The notes under the pieces are model-generated. The model was not told the DNA's origin, searched no databases, and saw only the letters and a list, made by a program, of their open reading frames with translations. Of a DNA stretch of 64,000 bases, positions 44,027 through 52,590 are shown one piece after another. Each line of letters starts with the position of its first letter. Positions within the stretch are counted from its first letter, which is position 1. This DNA is from Bradyrhizobium sp. CSS354. Lineage in GTDB: Bacteria > Pseudomonadota > Alphaproteobacteria > Rhizobiales > Xanthobacteraceae. The position numbers were made by a program, and so were the translations under genes. The stretch spans positions 124,001-188,000 of the forward strand of contig NZ_JAACFU010000010.1 of assembly GCF_029051725.1 (NCBI RefSeq), read 5' to 3'.

Positions 44027-45847
44027 CTAGCCTCGCAGCACATTCCAGGGGGCAAAAGCGTTGTTGACGCCCTCGAGCGCCGCGCCGAGCTGCGGCACAT
44101 GCCGCAGCAGGACCGATTTCATTCCGTTGTGGTTGATCCAGTCCAGACCGAAGTCGGTGTAAACTTCCGGCCGGTAGTCGTCGGTGAAAAAGCGGTCGCT
44201 CTTGAGACGCCGCGATGCCATCAGGATGAAGATGCGGAAAGCGGTATCGCTGAAGCCAAAGCCGTCCGGCAGGTCCTCGGCTAACAGCCCCACCATCAGA
44301 TCAACGCGGTCGACGTCGCCCTTGTAGATCGTGCGCATCTTCTTGGCGGCACCGGGGATGCTGGTGATTTCCTCGAATGTCTTGACGCGCTTCTTGCCGA
44401 CCAGCTCGCGGAAACGATTGTAGCGCGGCACGCCGCGCTCGCGATCACGCATGATATCGATCGCGGCCACGTCCAGCAGCGGCTGGCCGTCTTTCGTGAA
44501 CTGGCGCAGGAAGTTGGGATAATTGTGGAGGCGAATGGCGCCGGGATGAGCGGTGCCGAAGGAGTACATCAGGTTGGCGAAGCCGTGAGACTGCATGAAC
44601 TCGCGGGAGACGCGCCCCTGCATGTTGACCAAGTCGCAAGATTTTGGCTCTGTGGTATCGAGCCGCCGCACATCCATCTTGTCCGGGAGCAACGGGTGCA
44701 GGCGGTAGACAGCGGTGAATTCCTCGGTCATCGCGTAGGGCGCGCTGTGCTGGTCCGTCGGAGAGCCGATGATGCCATAGGCGGCCTCGCTGTTCTTGCC
44801 GAGCACTGCGCGCAGCACCCGGTATGGTATCCCCGACCAGTTGGCGTGCATGCTGAAATCCAGCGCAGGATGGTCGAGGATGCCTGGCGTCCATTCGACG
44901 GTGTGGATCTTGGCGATCAGGGCCGCGTTGATCAGGCGCGCACGCTGGAATAGTTCTTCGTCATTCCAGGCCGGATACCGGGTCTTCAAGCCATCGCAGA
45001 TGAAATTGTGCTCACGCGCGAAGAGATTGTGGAGCAGGCTGAGCCCGACCCACCAATTGTCATTGAAGCCGGTGAGATCGGCACCCGGATGGACTGGATC
45101 GGCTGGGAGCATCCCATCATCGCCGACCCTGATCTTCCCATCGACCCCGGATCGGATCTGCATCTGCCTCGCGCGATCGCTGCCGTAGATCTGCCCGGCG
45201 TCCCACCAGTGCGAGTTGAAATTGCGAAATGTCGGTGTGGCGCCGAGCCATGACTCACGCGATGTCTCGTCGCAAACCGTGCGACGAATCTTCATGCAGT
45301 CGTCGAGCCGCTCCTTCTTGGGCCATTGGTCGCCCGCTTTCAGCGGGATCTTGAACTCGTTTCCCGGCTCGGGCACCCCATGGCTGAACCAATTATGCGT
45401 TTCGAACTGAATCCAGGCGGCGGCCAGCAGATTGAGGCTGGTCGCGGGAATAAATTGGTCCCGCGCCAGCAATTCCGTCGAAATTTCGCGCGGACTGGGT
45501 TCGAGCAGATCGTCTACGCCGTCCGGCACGCATTCCGGCAGCGGGAAATTGCGTCCGAACCGGGCGCCCGCCATGCCCATGCGCGGATGGTCGAGGCTGT
45601 TGAACGAGCCGTCAGCGGAACGCCACCGGTCATTGCCGGTGCTCCAGCCAGGCGACGTCGCGCCATAGCCGGTATGGTGGAGGTTGTGCTCGCGCAGCCG
45701 GTCGCGGAACACCGAAAGATTGGCAGCTCCGAGCAGGGTCGGCAGGTGGTCCCATCTGACAAGGAAGTTGATGGCCCGATAGACAACATCCAGGACCGCC
45801 TGGAGCAGGTCACGATGGAAGGCAAAACCATCGTTCTCGCGGGACAT
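44027..45847 (-). CDS. Alpha-dioxygenase-like animal heme peroxidase
   Basis: 606 residues. It belongs to the peroxidase-cyclooxygenase superfamily and is closest in look to fatty acid alpha-dioxygenases: QFETHNWFSH with the distal His151, RESWLGATPTFRNFNSHWWD, SQIYG-like AGQIYGSD, NLFAREHNFICD, IAKIHTVEWTPGIL, and the catalytic pair VYRLHPLLPD with Tyr381 and His384. Known members add O2 to fatty acids to give hydroperoxides. The ATG at 45847 follows GGGAG; the frame opens at a TTG 12 nt earlier. No signal peptide. It is operonic with the P450-like gene. Confidence 0.85.
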   Translation of the reverse strand: MSRENDGFAFHRDLLQAVLDVVYRAINFLVRWDHLPTLLGAANLSVFRDRLREHNLHHTGYGATSPGWSTGNDRWRSADGSFNSLDHPRMGMAGARFGRNFPLPECVPDGVDDLLEPSPREISTELLARDQFIPATSLNLLAAAWIQFETHNWFSHGVPEPGNEFKIPLKAGDQWPKKERLDDCMKIRRTVCDETSRESWLGATPTFRNFNSHWWDAGQIYGSDRARQMQIRSGVDGKIRVGDDGMLPADPVHPGADLTGFNDNWWVGLSLLHNLFAREHNFICDGLKTRYPAWNDEELFQRARLINAALIAKIHTVEWTPGILDHPALDFSMHANWSGIPYRVLRAVLGKNSEAAYGIIGSPTDQHSAPYAMTEEFTAVYRLHPLLPDKMDVRRLDTTEPKSCDLVNMQGRVSREFMQSHGFANLMYSFGTAHPGAIRLHNYPNFLRQFTKDGQPLLDVAAIDIMRDRERGVPRYNRFRELVGKKRVKTFEEITSIPGAAKKMRTIYKGDVDRVDLMVGLLAEDLPDGFGFSDTAFRIFILMASRRLKSDRFFTDDYRPEVYTDFGLDWINHNGMKSVLLRHVPQLGAALEGVNNAFAPWNVLRG

Positions 45848-46175
45848 TGACGCTCCCAAACTCGATGGCGTGAAATAAACTCAATTTGCAACTAGTAAAT
45901 GCAGTTCAATAGCACCAAAATAGCCGTTTGCCAACGCGGCTTTCCGGCGGTTGCGGTCGCCCGGGCATGCAATTTTCCCTGTCGACCAAAGGTTTGCTCG
46001 GATAGGATAACGTACAGCACGTGGGTGCATCGGGCGACCCGGCTGAATTTGCGTGAGCGCGGCGAAGCTGCGCGACAAAGCGCTTCAATCTCGTGAGAAC
46101 CAGGCCGGCACCGGCGCCGGCAAGACCGAAAAGCCATCCTAAGTTGCGTGTTTCGCCGTCAAGGGGGTGACGCAG
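45848..46175. other. Divergent intergenic region of the dioxygenase cassette
   Basis: 328 nt without a convincing gene. It must hold the promoters of the heme peroxidase operon (left) and of the FAD oxidoreductase (right). The left 80 bases are AT-richer than the surroundings (around CAATTTGCAACTAGTAAATG). No strong palindrome or known operator was seen. AAGGGGG at its right end is the ribosome site of the oxidoreductase. Confidence 0.5.
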
Positions 46176-47540
46176 ATGGGCAATATGGTTCGCAATTACG
46201 ACGGCGGGATCACAAGCTCGCCCGCGCAATTGGTGTCACCGCGCTCCGTTGACGAGATTCAATCGATCCTCAGGGATGCCGACCGCTACCCAAGCCCTGT
46301 TCGGGCGATGGGCAGCTATCATTCCTTGACGCCTTGCGCGTCCTCCGACGGGACGATCATCGACATGTCCGGGATGAGCCGCATCCACAAGATCGATCCA
46401 CACAGCATGACGTTCACGGCCGAGGCCGGTCTCCAGTTCATTGCTGCATCGCGGCTATTGCGGGCGATGAACCTCCAGTTTCTGACCAATATCGAGATCG
46501 GGAACATGACGCTCGGTGCGGCGGCCTGCTGCCACACCAAGGACGGCCTGGACGGCGGCGAGTTCGGACAGGTCGGCTCGTACATCACAGCGATGAAATG
46601 GGTGACGCCCAGCGGCGGGCTGGCGGAAGCATCGGAGGAGAAGGACCCGCATCTGATGTACCTGATGCGCTCCAGTTACGGCCTGTGCGGCGTCATCTAC
46701 GAGGTGACGTTTCGCATCAAGCCGCTGGAAGCGATCCACTTCAGATATTTGCCGCGCCGGATCGGCGAACTGACCGAGAAGGAAGTGGACGGGATCATCG
46801 ATGCGTCGCGAGGCCTGATCTGTTGGACGGTCGGACGAAAGGCGTACTTCCAGACGCGACGTCCCATCGACAGGATTGGACCGTTGGGATCGCTGTTCGC
46901 CGCCAGCCGCCGTAACCTCTGGAATTTTGCGGAAGCCCGCGTCGGCAGATTCATCGACAGTAGCATCCCGACCAAGCCTCTCAGGGATGCGTTGCTCGAC
47001 ACGTGGTTCATTGGCAACCGGCTGTTGATGTCGTTCTTGCACCTGATCGGCGGAGCGACCTTATACAATCCCGACAAGACGATCGACTACAGCAATACGC
47101 GGCCGTCGGCGCGATATGCGTTTACGTTCTGGGCATTTCCGCGCTCTGAATGGCTGCATGTGCTGCGCGATTACGTGGACTTCAGCGAAAAATATTTCAA
47201 GGACCATGACTTCCGCTGCAACATGGCGCTCGGCTCCTATTTCATCCGGAAGGATGAGCACTCGTTGCTGTCCTACTCGCATGACGGAGACGTGTTTTCG
47301 GTCGACCCCATCCACGCTTATACGGACCGGCCGGCTTGGGACGGGTTTTTGAAGGCGTTCAATGAATTTGCGAGCAAGAGGGGCGGCATTCCCCTGTTGA
47401 ACCAGAGTCCATTCATCACCAGGGACCACGTCGAGGCAGCGTACGGGACAAGATGGATCGACTTCTCGGCGCATGTGAGAAGGGAAGATCCGCGAGGACG
47501 AATGCTGAATCCGTTCTTTGCCGATCTGCTGAGTCCGTGA
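46176..47540 (+). CDS. FAD-binding oxidoreductase (VAO/ALO-like)
   Basis: 454 residues. The N-terminal FAD-binding domain shows VSPRSVDEIQSILRDA, then RAMGSYHSLTPC, where His49 is at the position used for covalent FAD in this family, and EIGNMTLGAAACCHTKDG. The C-terminal part (IHAYTDRPAWDGFL and DPRGRMLNPFFADLL) resembles the sugar-lactone/alditol oxidase domain. It probably oxidises an alcohol or lactone with O2. The ATG at 46176 has AAGGGGG 8 nt upstream; a GTG nine bases earlier is less likely. It is divergent from the dioxygenase operon. Confidence 0.82.
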   Translation: MGNMVRNYDGGITSSPAQLVSPRSVDEIQSILRDADRYPSPVRAMGSYHSLTPCASSDGTIIDMSGMSRIHKIDPHSMTFTAEAGLQFIAASRLLRAMNLQFLTNIEIGNMTLGAAACCHTKDGLDGGEFGQVGSYITAMKWVTPSGGLAEASEEKDPHLMYLMRSSYGLCGVIYEVTFRIKPLEAIHFRYLPRRIGELTEKEVDGIIDASRGLICWTVGRKAYFQTRRPIDRIGPLGSLFAASRRNLWNFAEARVGRFIDSSIPTKPLRDALLDTWFIGNRLLMSFLHLIGGATLYNPDKTIDYSNTRPSARYAFTFWAFPRSEWLHVLRDYVDFSEKYFKDHDFRCNMALGSYFIRKDEHSLLSYSHDGDVFSVDPIHAYTDRPAWDGFLKAFNEFASKRGGIPLLNQSPFITRDHVEAAYGTRWIDFSAHVRREDPRGRMLNPFFADLLSP

Positions 47541-47710
47541 GGATCGGGCTCGCGATTGAGGCAGCGGGATTGACCAATTACTCGCGTAACGTGTCGTGGA
47601 CTTCTACCGAGGCAATGGCCAATCTGCGTCACGCTTTCGAAGAGGCAGCGGAGCCAACTCGAGCCGTGACGTCGAACCGGGCAACATGCTTCAGAATTCC
47701 GGGATGAGTG

Positions 47711-50700
47711 ATGGATGACCCTCACGACAGAGCAACCGAACGCCGCCAGCTGACAGTTCTGTTCTGCGACGTGGTCGACTCAACAGGCCTGTCCGAGCGC
47801 TGTGACATAGAGGATTTGCGAGAGATCCTGCTGGAATTCCAGGCGATAAGCTCGCAATGCATCACTAATGCCGGGGGCAGCGTCGTCAATTATATCGGCG
47901 ACGGCATTCGTGCGGAATTCGGCTATCCGCTCGCATCGGAGAACGAAGCCGAGAGCGCGGTCCGTGCCGGCCTGGTGTTGTTGCGGGCACTCCACGAACT
48001 GAGTGAGCGCGCCATCGCGGAGATCCAGGAACCGCTGCGCGTTCGGATCGGGGTCCATACGGGCGTAGCGGTGATCGGCAAGGCGAGGCTGGGTCACGTG
48101 CACGATGCAACCGAGATCGTCGGCGATACGCCCAACATTGCATTCCGGTTGCTGGAGATGGGCGAGCCCAATTCGCTGGTGATCAGCGGTGAGACCAGGC
48201 GTCTCCTCCGCGGCAAATTCGCCCTGCAATCGCTCGGTATGTGTTCGCTCAAGGGACTGTCGCGAAAAGTCGAGGTCTTTCTCGTCGAGGGCGAGGCGTT
48301 GGAAGATGGCGCTGGCCATCGTGCACGCCGTCGCAATGCCTCGCCCCTGGTGGGCAGGGTCGCTGAAATGGGGCAGCTGCTGCAAGCGTGGGAGCTGGCG
48401 CGGACCGGGCAGGGGCGTACGGTGGAGATCACTGGGGAGTCCGGGATCGGAAAATCGCGCCTGGCATTGGAGCTGATCGAAAGGGCCGCGCTGCCCGACG
48501 ACCTGATTCTGGCGATCCAAGCTTCCGCCCCGCATCAGAGCACGCCGCTTTACCCGATCATCAGGGCACTCGAGCAGCGCATCGGCATCGGCAGGGATGG
48601 AGACGCCGACGCGAATTCAGCGCGTCTGCGTGATTTCGTGGCCGCGACGTCCGGCGGCGACGAGGAGCAGTTGACGCTGATCGGCCAGATGCTCGGCTTG
48701 GCGGTGCCGGCGGCGTCAGGCGCGATCATTCCCGACGCGCAGGAGCAGCGTCGAAAGACGCGTGATGCGGCGGTGCGGCTGTTGATCTCGCAAACGCGCG
48801 GCGAAGCCAGCCTGATCCTGATTGAGGATTTTCACTGGGCCGATCCATCGACAATCGAGATCGTCGAGCGAATTGCCGGCCAGATCGGCGGTACGCGGAA
48901 TCTCCTAGTGTTCACCAGCCGGGCATCCGTGCTTGGTGACGTGTCGCCGACGATCCTGCGTATAGTGCTTCAGCGCCTCGACGATGAGCACTGCCGCCAT
49001 CTTGCCGGATCGGTCGTGCGCGACAAACAGCTATCAAGTCAGCTGATCCAGCAGATTGTGGCGCGATCGGACGGTGTGCCGCTGTTCGTGGAGGAGCTGG
49101 CGGCGGCGGCCCTCGAAACGGGCCAGGTCGATCCGGGCGTCCGAACGGCTGGCGCCGGCGGACCTTCAGAAGTGCCGTCGGCGCTCTACGACTCTCTGAT
49201 GCTGCGTCTCGAGCGCCTCGGCAATGCCAAGGCCGTCGCGCAGCTCGCGTCGGTGATTGGCCGAAGCTTTCCGCATCGGCTTCTTGCTGCCGTCGCCGGC
49301 GAGCTTCAAGATAGCCTCGAACCGGCTCTCGAGCGGCTGCGAGCGTCTGGGCTGATAGGATTTGAGCGCAACGACGACGAAAAGGTCTACTCCTTCAAGC
49401 ATGCGCTGGTCCGGGACGTTGCCTATTATTCGCTTCTCAAGAGGCAGAGACGAGAGCTTCACGACCGCGTGGCTGCGGAGATCGAGCTCCATCTGCCGGA
49501 GGTTGCCATCACCGAACCCGGCTATCTTGCGCAGCACCTGTCCGAGGCCGGGCGCACCTCCCGCGCGGCACAGATGCGGCTCAAGGCGGCCCAGCAGGCA
49601 GCACAACGTTCGGCTAATCTGGAAGCGGTCGCCGAGCTCAACATGGCGCTGGAGGAGATCAGGAAGCTTCCGGCGGGACTTGAACGGGACAATCTGGAGC
49701 TGAACGCCCAGATCGCGCTGATCGGGCCCACGATCGCGCTGCAGGGATTCGGCGCCGATGCGGTCGCTGACGTCAGCAGCCGCGCCATCGAGCTCTGCCG
49801 TGCCCTCGACAACGATCCGCGCATCTTTCCGGCGCTGTACGCAAGATGGTCTTATTTGCGTGTTGCAAGCAACGTGCGGGAGGCCGGCACGCTGGCGCGG
49901 GATTTTCTGACGCTCGCCGAGCAAAAGGGAACGAGGGCCGATCGGATGGTGGGCCACCGGCTGCTCGGCACGTCGCTGCTCGACGGGGAGACCGAGCAGG
50001 CGTGCGTCCATCTCGATCGGGCCGCCAAACTCTACGATGCTGCCGCCGACCGAGCGACGGCCGTGACATACGGCACCGACGTGCAGATCACGAGCCTGTC
50101 CAACCTGTGCATCTGCTACTGGCTGGTGGGCCGAGTTGCCGACGCGGTCACGCACGGCCGAGAGGCACTTCGACACGCGCAGCAATTGTCGCATGCCCAT
50201 ACCCTCGGTTACGCCTATGCCCACGCCTGCATGCTCTACACGCTGGAGCGGGACGTGCCGACGGTGCGGGAGCTCGCCCAGCGGACGCTCGATGGGGCGA
50301 TCAGACGGGAGCTGCCGCTCTGGGTCTCGGTGGCACGGACATTTCTCGGTTGGGCCGACGTTGAAAGCGGCCGCCTCACGGAAGGCATCGATCTGCTTGA
50401 GAAGCAGCGCGATTTCCTGCAGACGGCGCACCTCGTCTATTGGCTGCCCACTTATCTCTGCTGGTTGGCAGAGGCCTATGTCCGCGCCGACCGTCTGGCA
50501 GACGCACGGCGTTGTCTCGATCAGGCGCGTAACGTCTTCGGGCGAGGCGGCAACTACTGGTATGAGGCTGAATGCCTGCGTATCGAAGGGCGATTTGCCG
50601 CACATGCGCAGATCAACGACACTTCGCTGGCCGAGCGGAACTTCGAGCTGGCGCTCGCGCTTGCCAAGCGTCGTGGCCAGCACGGATTTGGCCTGCGTGC

Positions 50701-50860
50701 CGCGGAGGGTCTTGCGCGCCTGCTCGCCGCCAAAGGAGAGACCGAGCGCGCCCGGACGCTCCTGCATCACGAACTGCAATTTTTTGTCGGTCAGCCGGAC
50801 GGTGGTGATCGTCCGGAGGCCAGCAGGCTGTTGCGCTCCCTCCAGGAGCGGTCGCGCTGA
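47711..50860 (+). CDS. Class III nucleotide cyclase with AAA ATPase and TPR region
   Basis: 1049 residues. Residues 10-180: class III cyclase domain with LTVLFCDVVDSTGLS (metal-binding Asp20), NYIGDGIRAEFGYP and RIGVHTGVAVIG. From about 215 an AAA-type ATPase follows with ITGESGIGKSRLALEL (Walker A near 245) and LILIEDFHWADPST (Walker B). The second half is helical repeat sequence of TPR kind, with no DNA-binding domain at the end. Such proteins are signal-regulated cyclases common in Bradyrhizobium. It lies 170 nt after the FAD oxidoreductase and could regulate the cassette. An ATG (47711) is preferred over the GTG one codon before. Confidence 0.88.
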   Translation: MDDPHDRATERRQLTVLFCDVVDSTGLSERCDIEDLREILLEFQAISSQCITNAGGSVVNYIGDGIRAEFGYPLASENEAESAVRAGLVLLRALHELSERAIAEIQEPLRVRIGVHTGVAVIGKARLGHVHDATEIVGDTPNIAFRLLEMGEPNSLVISGETRRLLRGKFALQSLGMCSLKGLSRKVEVFLVEGEALEDGAGHRARRRNASPLVGRVAEMGQLLQAWELARTGQGRTVEITGESGIGKSRLALELIERAALPDDLILAIQASAPHQSTPLYPIIRALEQRIGIGRDGDADANSARLRDFVAATSGGDEEQLTLIGQMLGLAVPAASGAIIPDAQEQRRKTRDAAVRLLISQTRGEASLILIEDFHWADPSTIEIVERIAGQIGGTRNLLVFTSRASVLGDVSPTILRIVLQRLDDEHCRHLAGSVVRDKQLSSQLIQQIVARSDGVPLFVEELAAAALETGQVDPGVRTAGAGGPSEVPSALYDSLMLRLERLGNAKAVAQLASVIGRSFPHRLLAAVAGELQDSLEPALERLRASGLIGFERNDDEKVYSFKHALVRDVAYYSLLKRQRRELHDRVAAEIELHLPEVAITEPGYLAQHLSEAGRTSRAAQMRLKAAQQAAQRSANLEAVAELNMALEEIRKLPAGLERDNLELNAQIALIGPTIALQGFGADAVADVSSRAIELCRALDNDPRIFPALYARWSYLRVASNVREAGTLARDFLTLAEQKGTRADRMVGHRLLGTSLLDGETEQACVHLDRAAKLYDAAADRATAVTYGTDVQITSLSNLCICYWLVGRVADAVTHGREALRHAQQLSHAHTLGYAYAHACMLYTLERDVPTVRELAQRTLDGAIRRELPLWVSVARTFLGWADVESGRLTEGIDLLEKQRDFLQTAHLVYWLPTYLCWLAEAYVRADRLADARRCLDQARNVFGRGGNYWYEAECLRIEGRFAAHAQINDTSLAERNFELALALAKRRGQHGFGLRAAEGLARLLAAKGETERARTLLHHELQFFVGQPDGGDRPEASRLLRSLQERSR

Positions 50861-50917
50861 TAGCTCAGACCCAGGGTCGATCAGGACATCGGCCGGCGAG
50901 ACGGTCGGCATCGGCGA

Positions 50918-51062
50918 TATCGCCGCCGCGCAGAAGATCGGGTTGACCGCCTTCGTGGCGCGGCCGACCGAATACGGTCCGCTCAAGAAAGGTCGATTTC
51001 GAGGCCACGGGCAAATCGTCGCCAAGGATTTTGGCGGAATCGCCGACAAGCGCGGGTGCTAG
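50918..51062 (+). pseudogene. Decayed copy of the HAD dehalogenase 3' end
   Basis: This stretch aligns to 42925-43083, the end of the dehalogenase gene. Long runs are identical, such as CTTCGTGGCGCGGCCGACCG and GGATTTTGGCGGAATCGCCG. The copy has a 3-base loss, a one-base gain after GCTCAAGAAA and a 6-base loss, which shift its frame, so it encodes no complete product. Both copies end in GGGTGCTAGGC and then differ. The orientation is the same, so the two form direct repeats around the cassette at 43.1-50.9 kb. Confidence 0.85.
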
Positions 51063-51122
51063 GCAGCCTTTCTACGGTTTGACATCCCTCAAGAGAGCGC
51101 CTTTCATATCGACGATGTCGAT

Positions 51123-52028
51123 GTGAGGCCGCCCTTGGATACCGAGCTTGCGCGTACATTCCTGACGGTGGTCGCGACGGGCAATTTCATTACGGCCGCC
51201 GAGCGGCTTCACGTCAGCCAGTCCACGGTCAGCACGCGGATCCAGAGCCTCGAAGAACTGCTTGGCTGCACGCTGTTCGTGCGCAACAAGGCCGGCGCGG
51301 CATTGACGGCAGCCGGGCGCCAATTCCAGCGCCACGCCTCGACCCTGGTGCGCACCGTCGAGCAGGCCCGCCATGATGTCGGCGTTCCCAAGGGCTTTAG
51401 CGGGGCGTTGGTGATTGGCGGCCGCATCGGGCTGTGGGAGGAGTTTCTGGTGCTCTGGCTGCCGCGGATGCAGGAGGCCAATCCGCAAATCTCCATCCGC
51501 GCCGAGAGCGCGCTGGAGCCGGAGTTGATGCAGGGGCTGGTCGAAGGTCGCATCGACATTGGCGTGATGTATACGCCGCAAAGCCGGCCCGGCCTGAAAG
51601 TCGAGCTGCTGATCGAGGAGCAGCTGGTGCTGGTCTCGACCAATCCCAAAAGCGACCCCGAGCTGCAGGAGGGCTACGTCTATGTCGACTGGGGACCAGA
51701 GTTCTATGCCCGCCACAGCGCCGTCTTCCCCAATTTCGCAGGACCCGCGCTGACTGCCAATATCGGCTGGCTCGGGCTTCAGCATGTTCTGGCAAACGGC
51801 GGCTCCGGCTACTTCGCGCACCGGATCGTCGAACCGCTGCTGAAGGCGCGGCACCTGCACCTGGTGGCCGGCGCGCCGAAGTTCTCCATGCCGGCCTATG
51901 TCGTCTATTCGGTCGACCAGTCGGACGACCATGTACAGAGCGCGATCGCGATCATGCGCGACCTCGCCGCCGAGCAAGCGCGGCGCGTGATGGAAACGCC
52001 GGCGCGGAGCGCGCGCAAAGGCCGCTGA
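51123..52028 (+). CDS. LysR family transcriptional regulator
   Basis: 301 residues. The winged-helix domain begins LDTELARTFLTVVATGNFIT and contains AAERLHVSQSTVSTRIQSLE and FVRNKAGAALTAAGRQF. The effector domain (about 90-290) has GGRIGLWEEFLVLWLP and RIDIGVMYTPQSRPGL. The start is GTG at 51123. The neighbours downstream are convergent small ORFs and the OFA transporter, which it may control, although LysR genes are more often divergent from their targets. Confidence 0.9.
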   Translation: MRPPLDTELARTFLTVVATGNFITAAERLHVSQSTVSTRIQSLEELLGCTLFVRNKAGAALTAAGRQFQRHASTLVRTVEQARHDVGVPKGFSGALVIGGRIGLWEEFLVLWLPRMQEANPQISIRAESALEPELMQGLVEGRIDIGVMYTPQSRPGLKVELLIEEQLVLVSTNPKSDPELQEGYVYVDWGPEFYARHSAVFPNFAGPALTANIGWLGLQHVLANGGSGYFAHRIVEPLLKARHLHLVAGAPKFSMPAYVVYSVDQSDDHVQSAIAIMRDLAAEQARRVMETPARSARKGR

Positions 52029-52055
52029 CATCAGGTTCGCAGCGGCCGGACGGTC

Positions 52056-52265
52056 CTAGCGCCGGCGGTGCAAGCGGGTTTCGGCAACGGCCGTCACCGC
52101 GCCGATCGCAAGCATGGCGACGACGGTGTCCGGGGTCGCATCGAAGCCGAATGCAAGGACCGCAGCGGCGACCACCGCGGCAAGCATGCAGAAGGTAAAG
52201 CCCTCATCGGCGATCAATTGCCGCGCGCCGCCGACGCGCGTTGCGGGCCTGTCCGTCGAGCGCAT
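52056..52265 (-). CDS. Small membrane protein downstream of the OFA transporter
   Basis: 69 residues. A polar N-terminus (MRSTDRPATRVGGARQLIAD) is followed by two hydrophobic stretches, FTFCMLAAVVAAAVLAFGF and TVVAMLAIGAVTAVAE, and a basic end LHRRR. Its ATG lies 11 nt from the stop of the 41-residue ORF upstream, on the same strand as the transporter, so one mRNA is likely. The function is unknown. Confidence 0.55.
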   Translation of the reverse strand: MRSTDRPATRVGGARQLIADEGFTFCMLAAVVAAAVLAFGFDATPDTVVAMLAIGAVTAVAETRLHRRR

Positions 52266-52275
52266 GGGGTCGTGC

Positions 52276-52401
52276 CTACTGGAACAGCTTCATCGCGTTG
52301 AGCAGGGTCTGGATGACACCCGCAAGCAAGGGGATGCCTGCAAAGCTCCAGGCCAGCGCCAATTGCAGCGGCGTGGTTTTTACGGTCTGGGCATGATGCA
52401 T
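52276..52401 (-). CDS. 41-residue single-span peptide (MFS/OFA small-subunit-like)
   Basis: The frame reads MHHAQTVKTTPLQLALAWSF, then AGIPLLAGVIQTLLNAMKLFQ. One amphipathic hydrophobic helix with a proline in the middle is predicted. Short ORFs of this kind are found beside OFA-type transporters in rhizobia and have been annotated as small transporter subunits; I recall this as a general annotation practice, not a measured function. GGGAG lies 12 nt upstream of the ATG, rather far. Confidence 0.6.
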   Translation of the reverse strand: MHHAQTVKTTPLQLALAWSFAGIPLLAGVIQTLLNAMKLFQ

Positions 52402-52408
52402 GATAATG

Positions 52409-52564
52409 TCACGCTCCCGAGGGGTTGTTGCTCGCCGCGGCGGCGGCAGCGATCTCGCTGGCGCGATGGGACGGCTTGATCGCCGCCATCTGGGACACCC
52501 GATAGGTGATCCAGCTCAGCAGCAACTGGGAGAATGACGCTTCGCTTCGCGATGTCGTTGTCAT
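52409..52564 (-). CDS. 51-residue small protein in the OFA operon
   Basis: It reads MTTTSRSEASFSQLLLSWIT, YRVSQMAAIKPSHRASEI, then an alanine run and NNPSGA. AGGAG stands 6 nt before the ATG, a strong site that supports translation. One short amphipathic helix is possible, but no clear membrane span. It sits between the OFA transporter (26 nt upstream) and the 41-residue ORF (7 nt downstream). Confidence 0.6.
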   Translation of the reverse strand: MTTTSRSEASFSQLLLSWITYRVSQMAAIKPSHRASEIAAAAAASNNPSGA

Positions 52565-52590
52565 GGTCGCTCCTTCTGTTCCGCTGCGGC

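Noticed and set aside
49166..51049. 627-codon minus-strand frame across the cyclase/ATPase gene
   Set aside because: Shadow of a gene with intact cyclase and Walker motifs; it even reads through the HAD remnant antisense.
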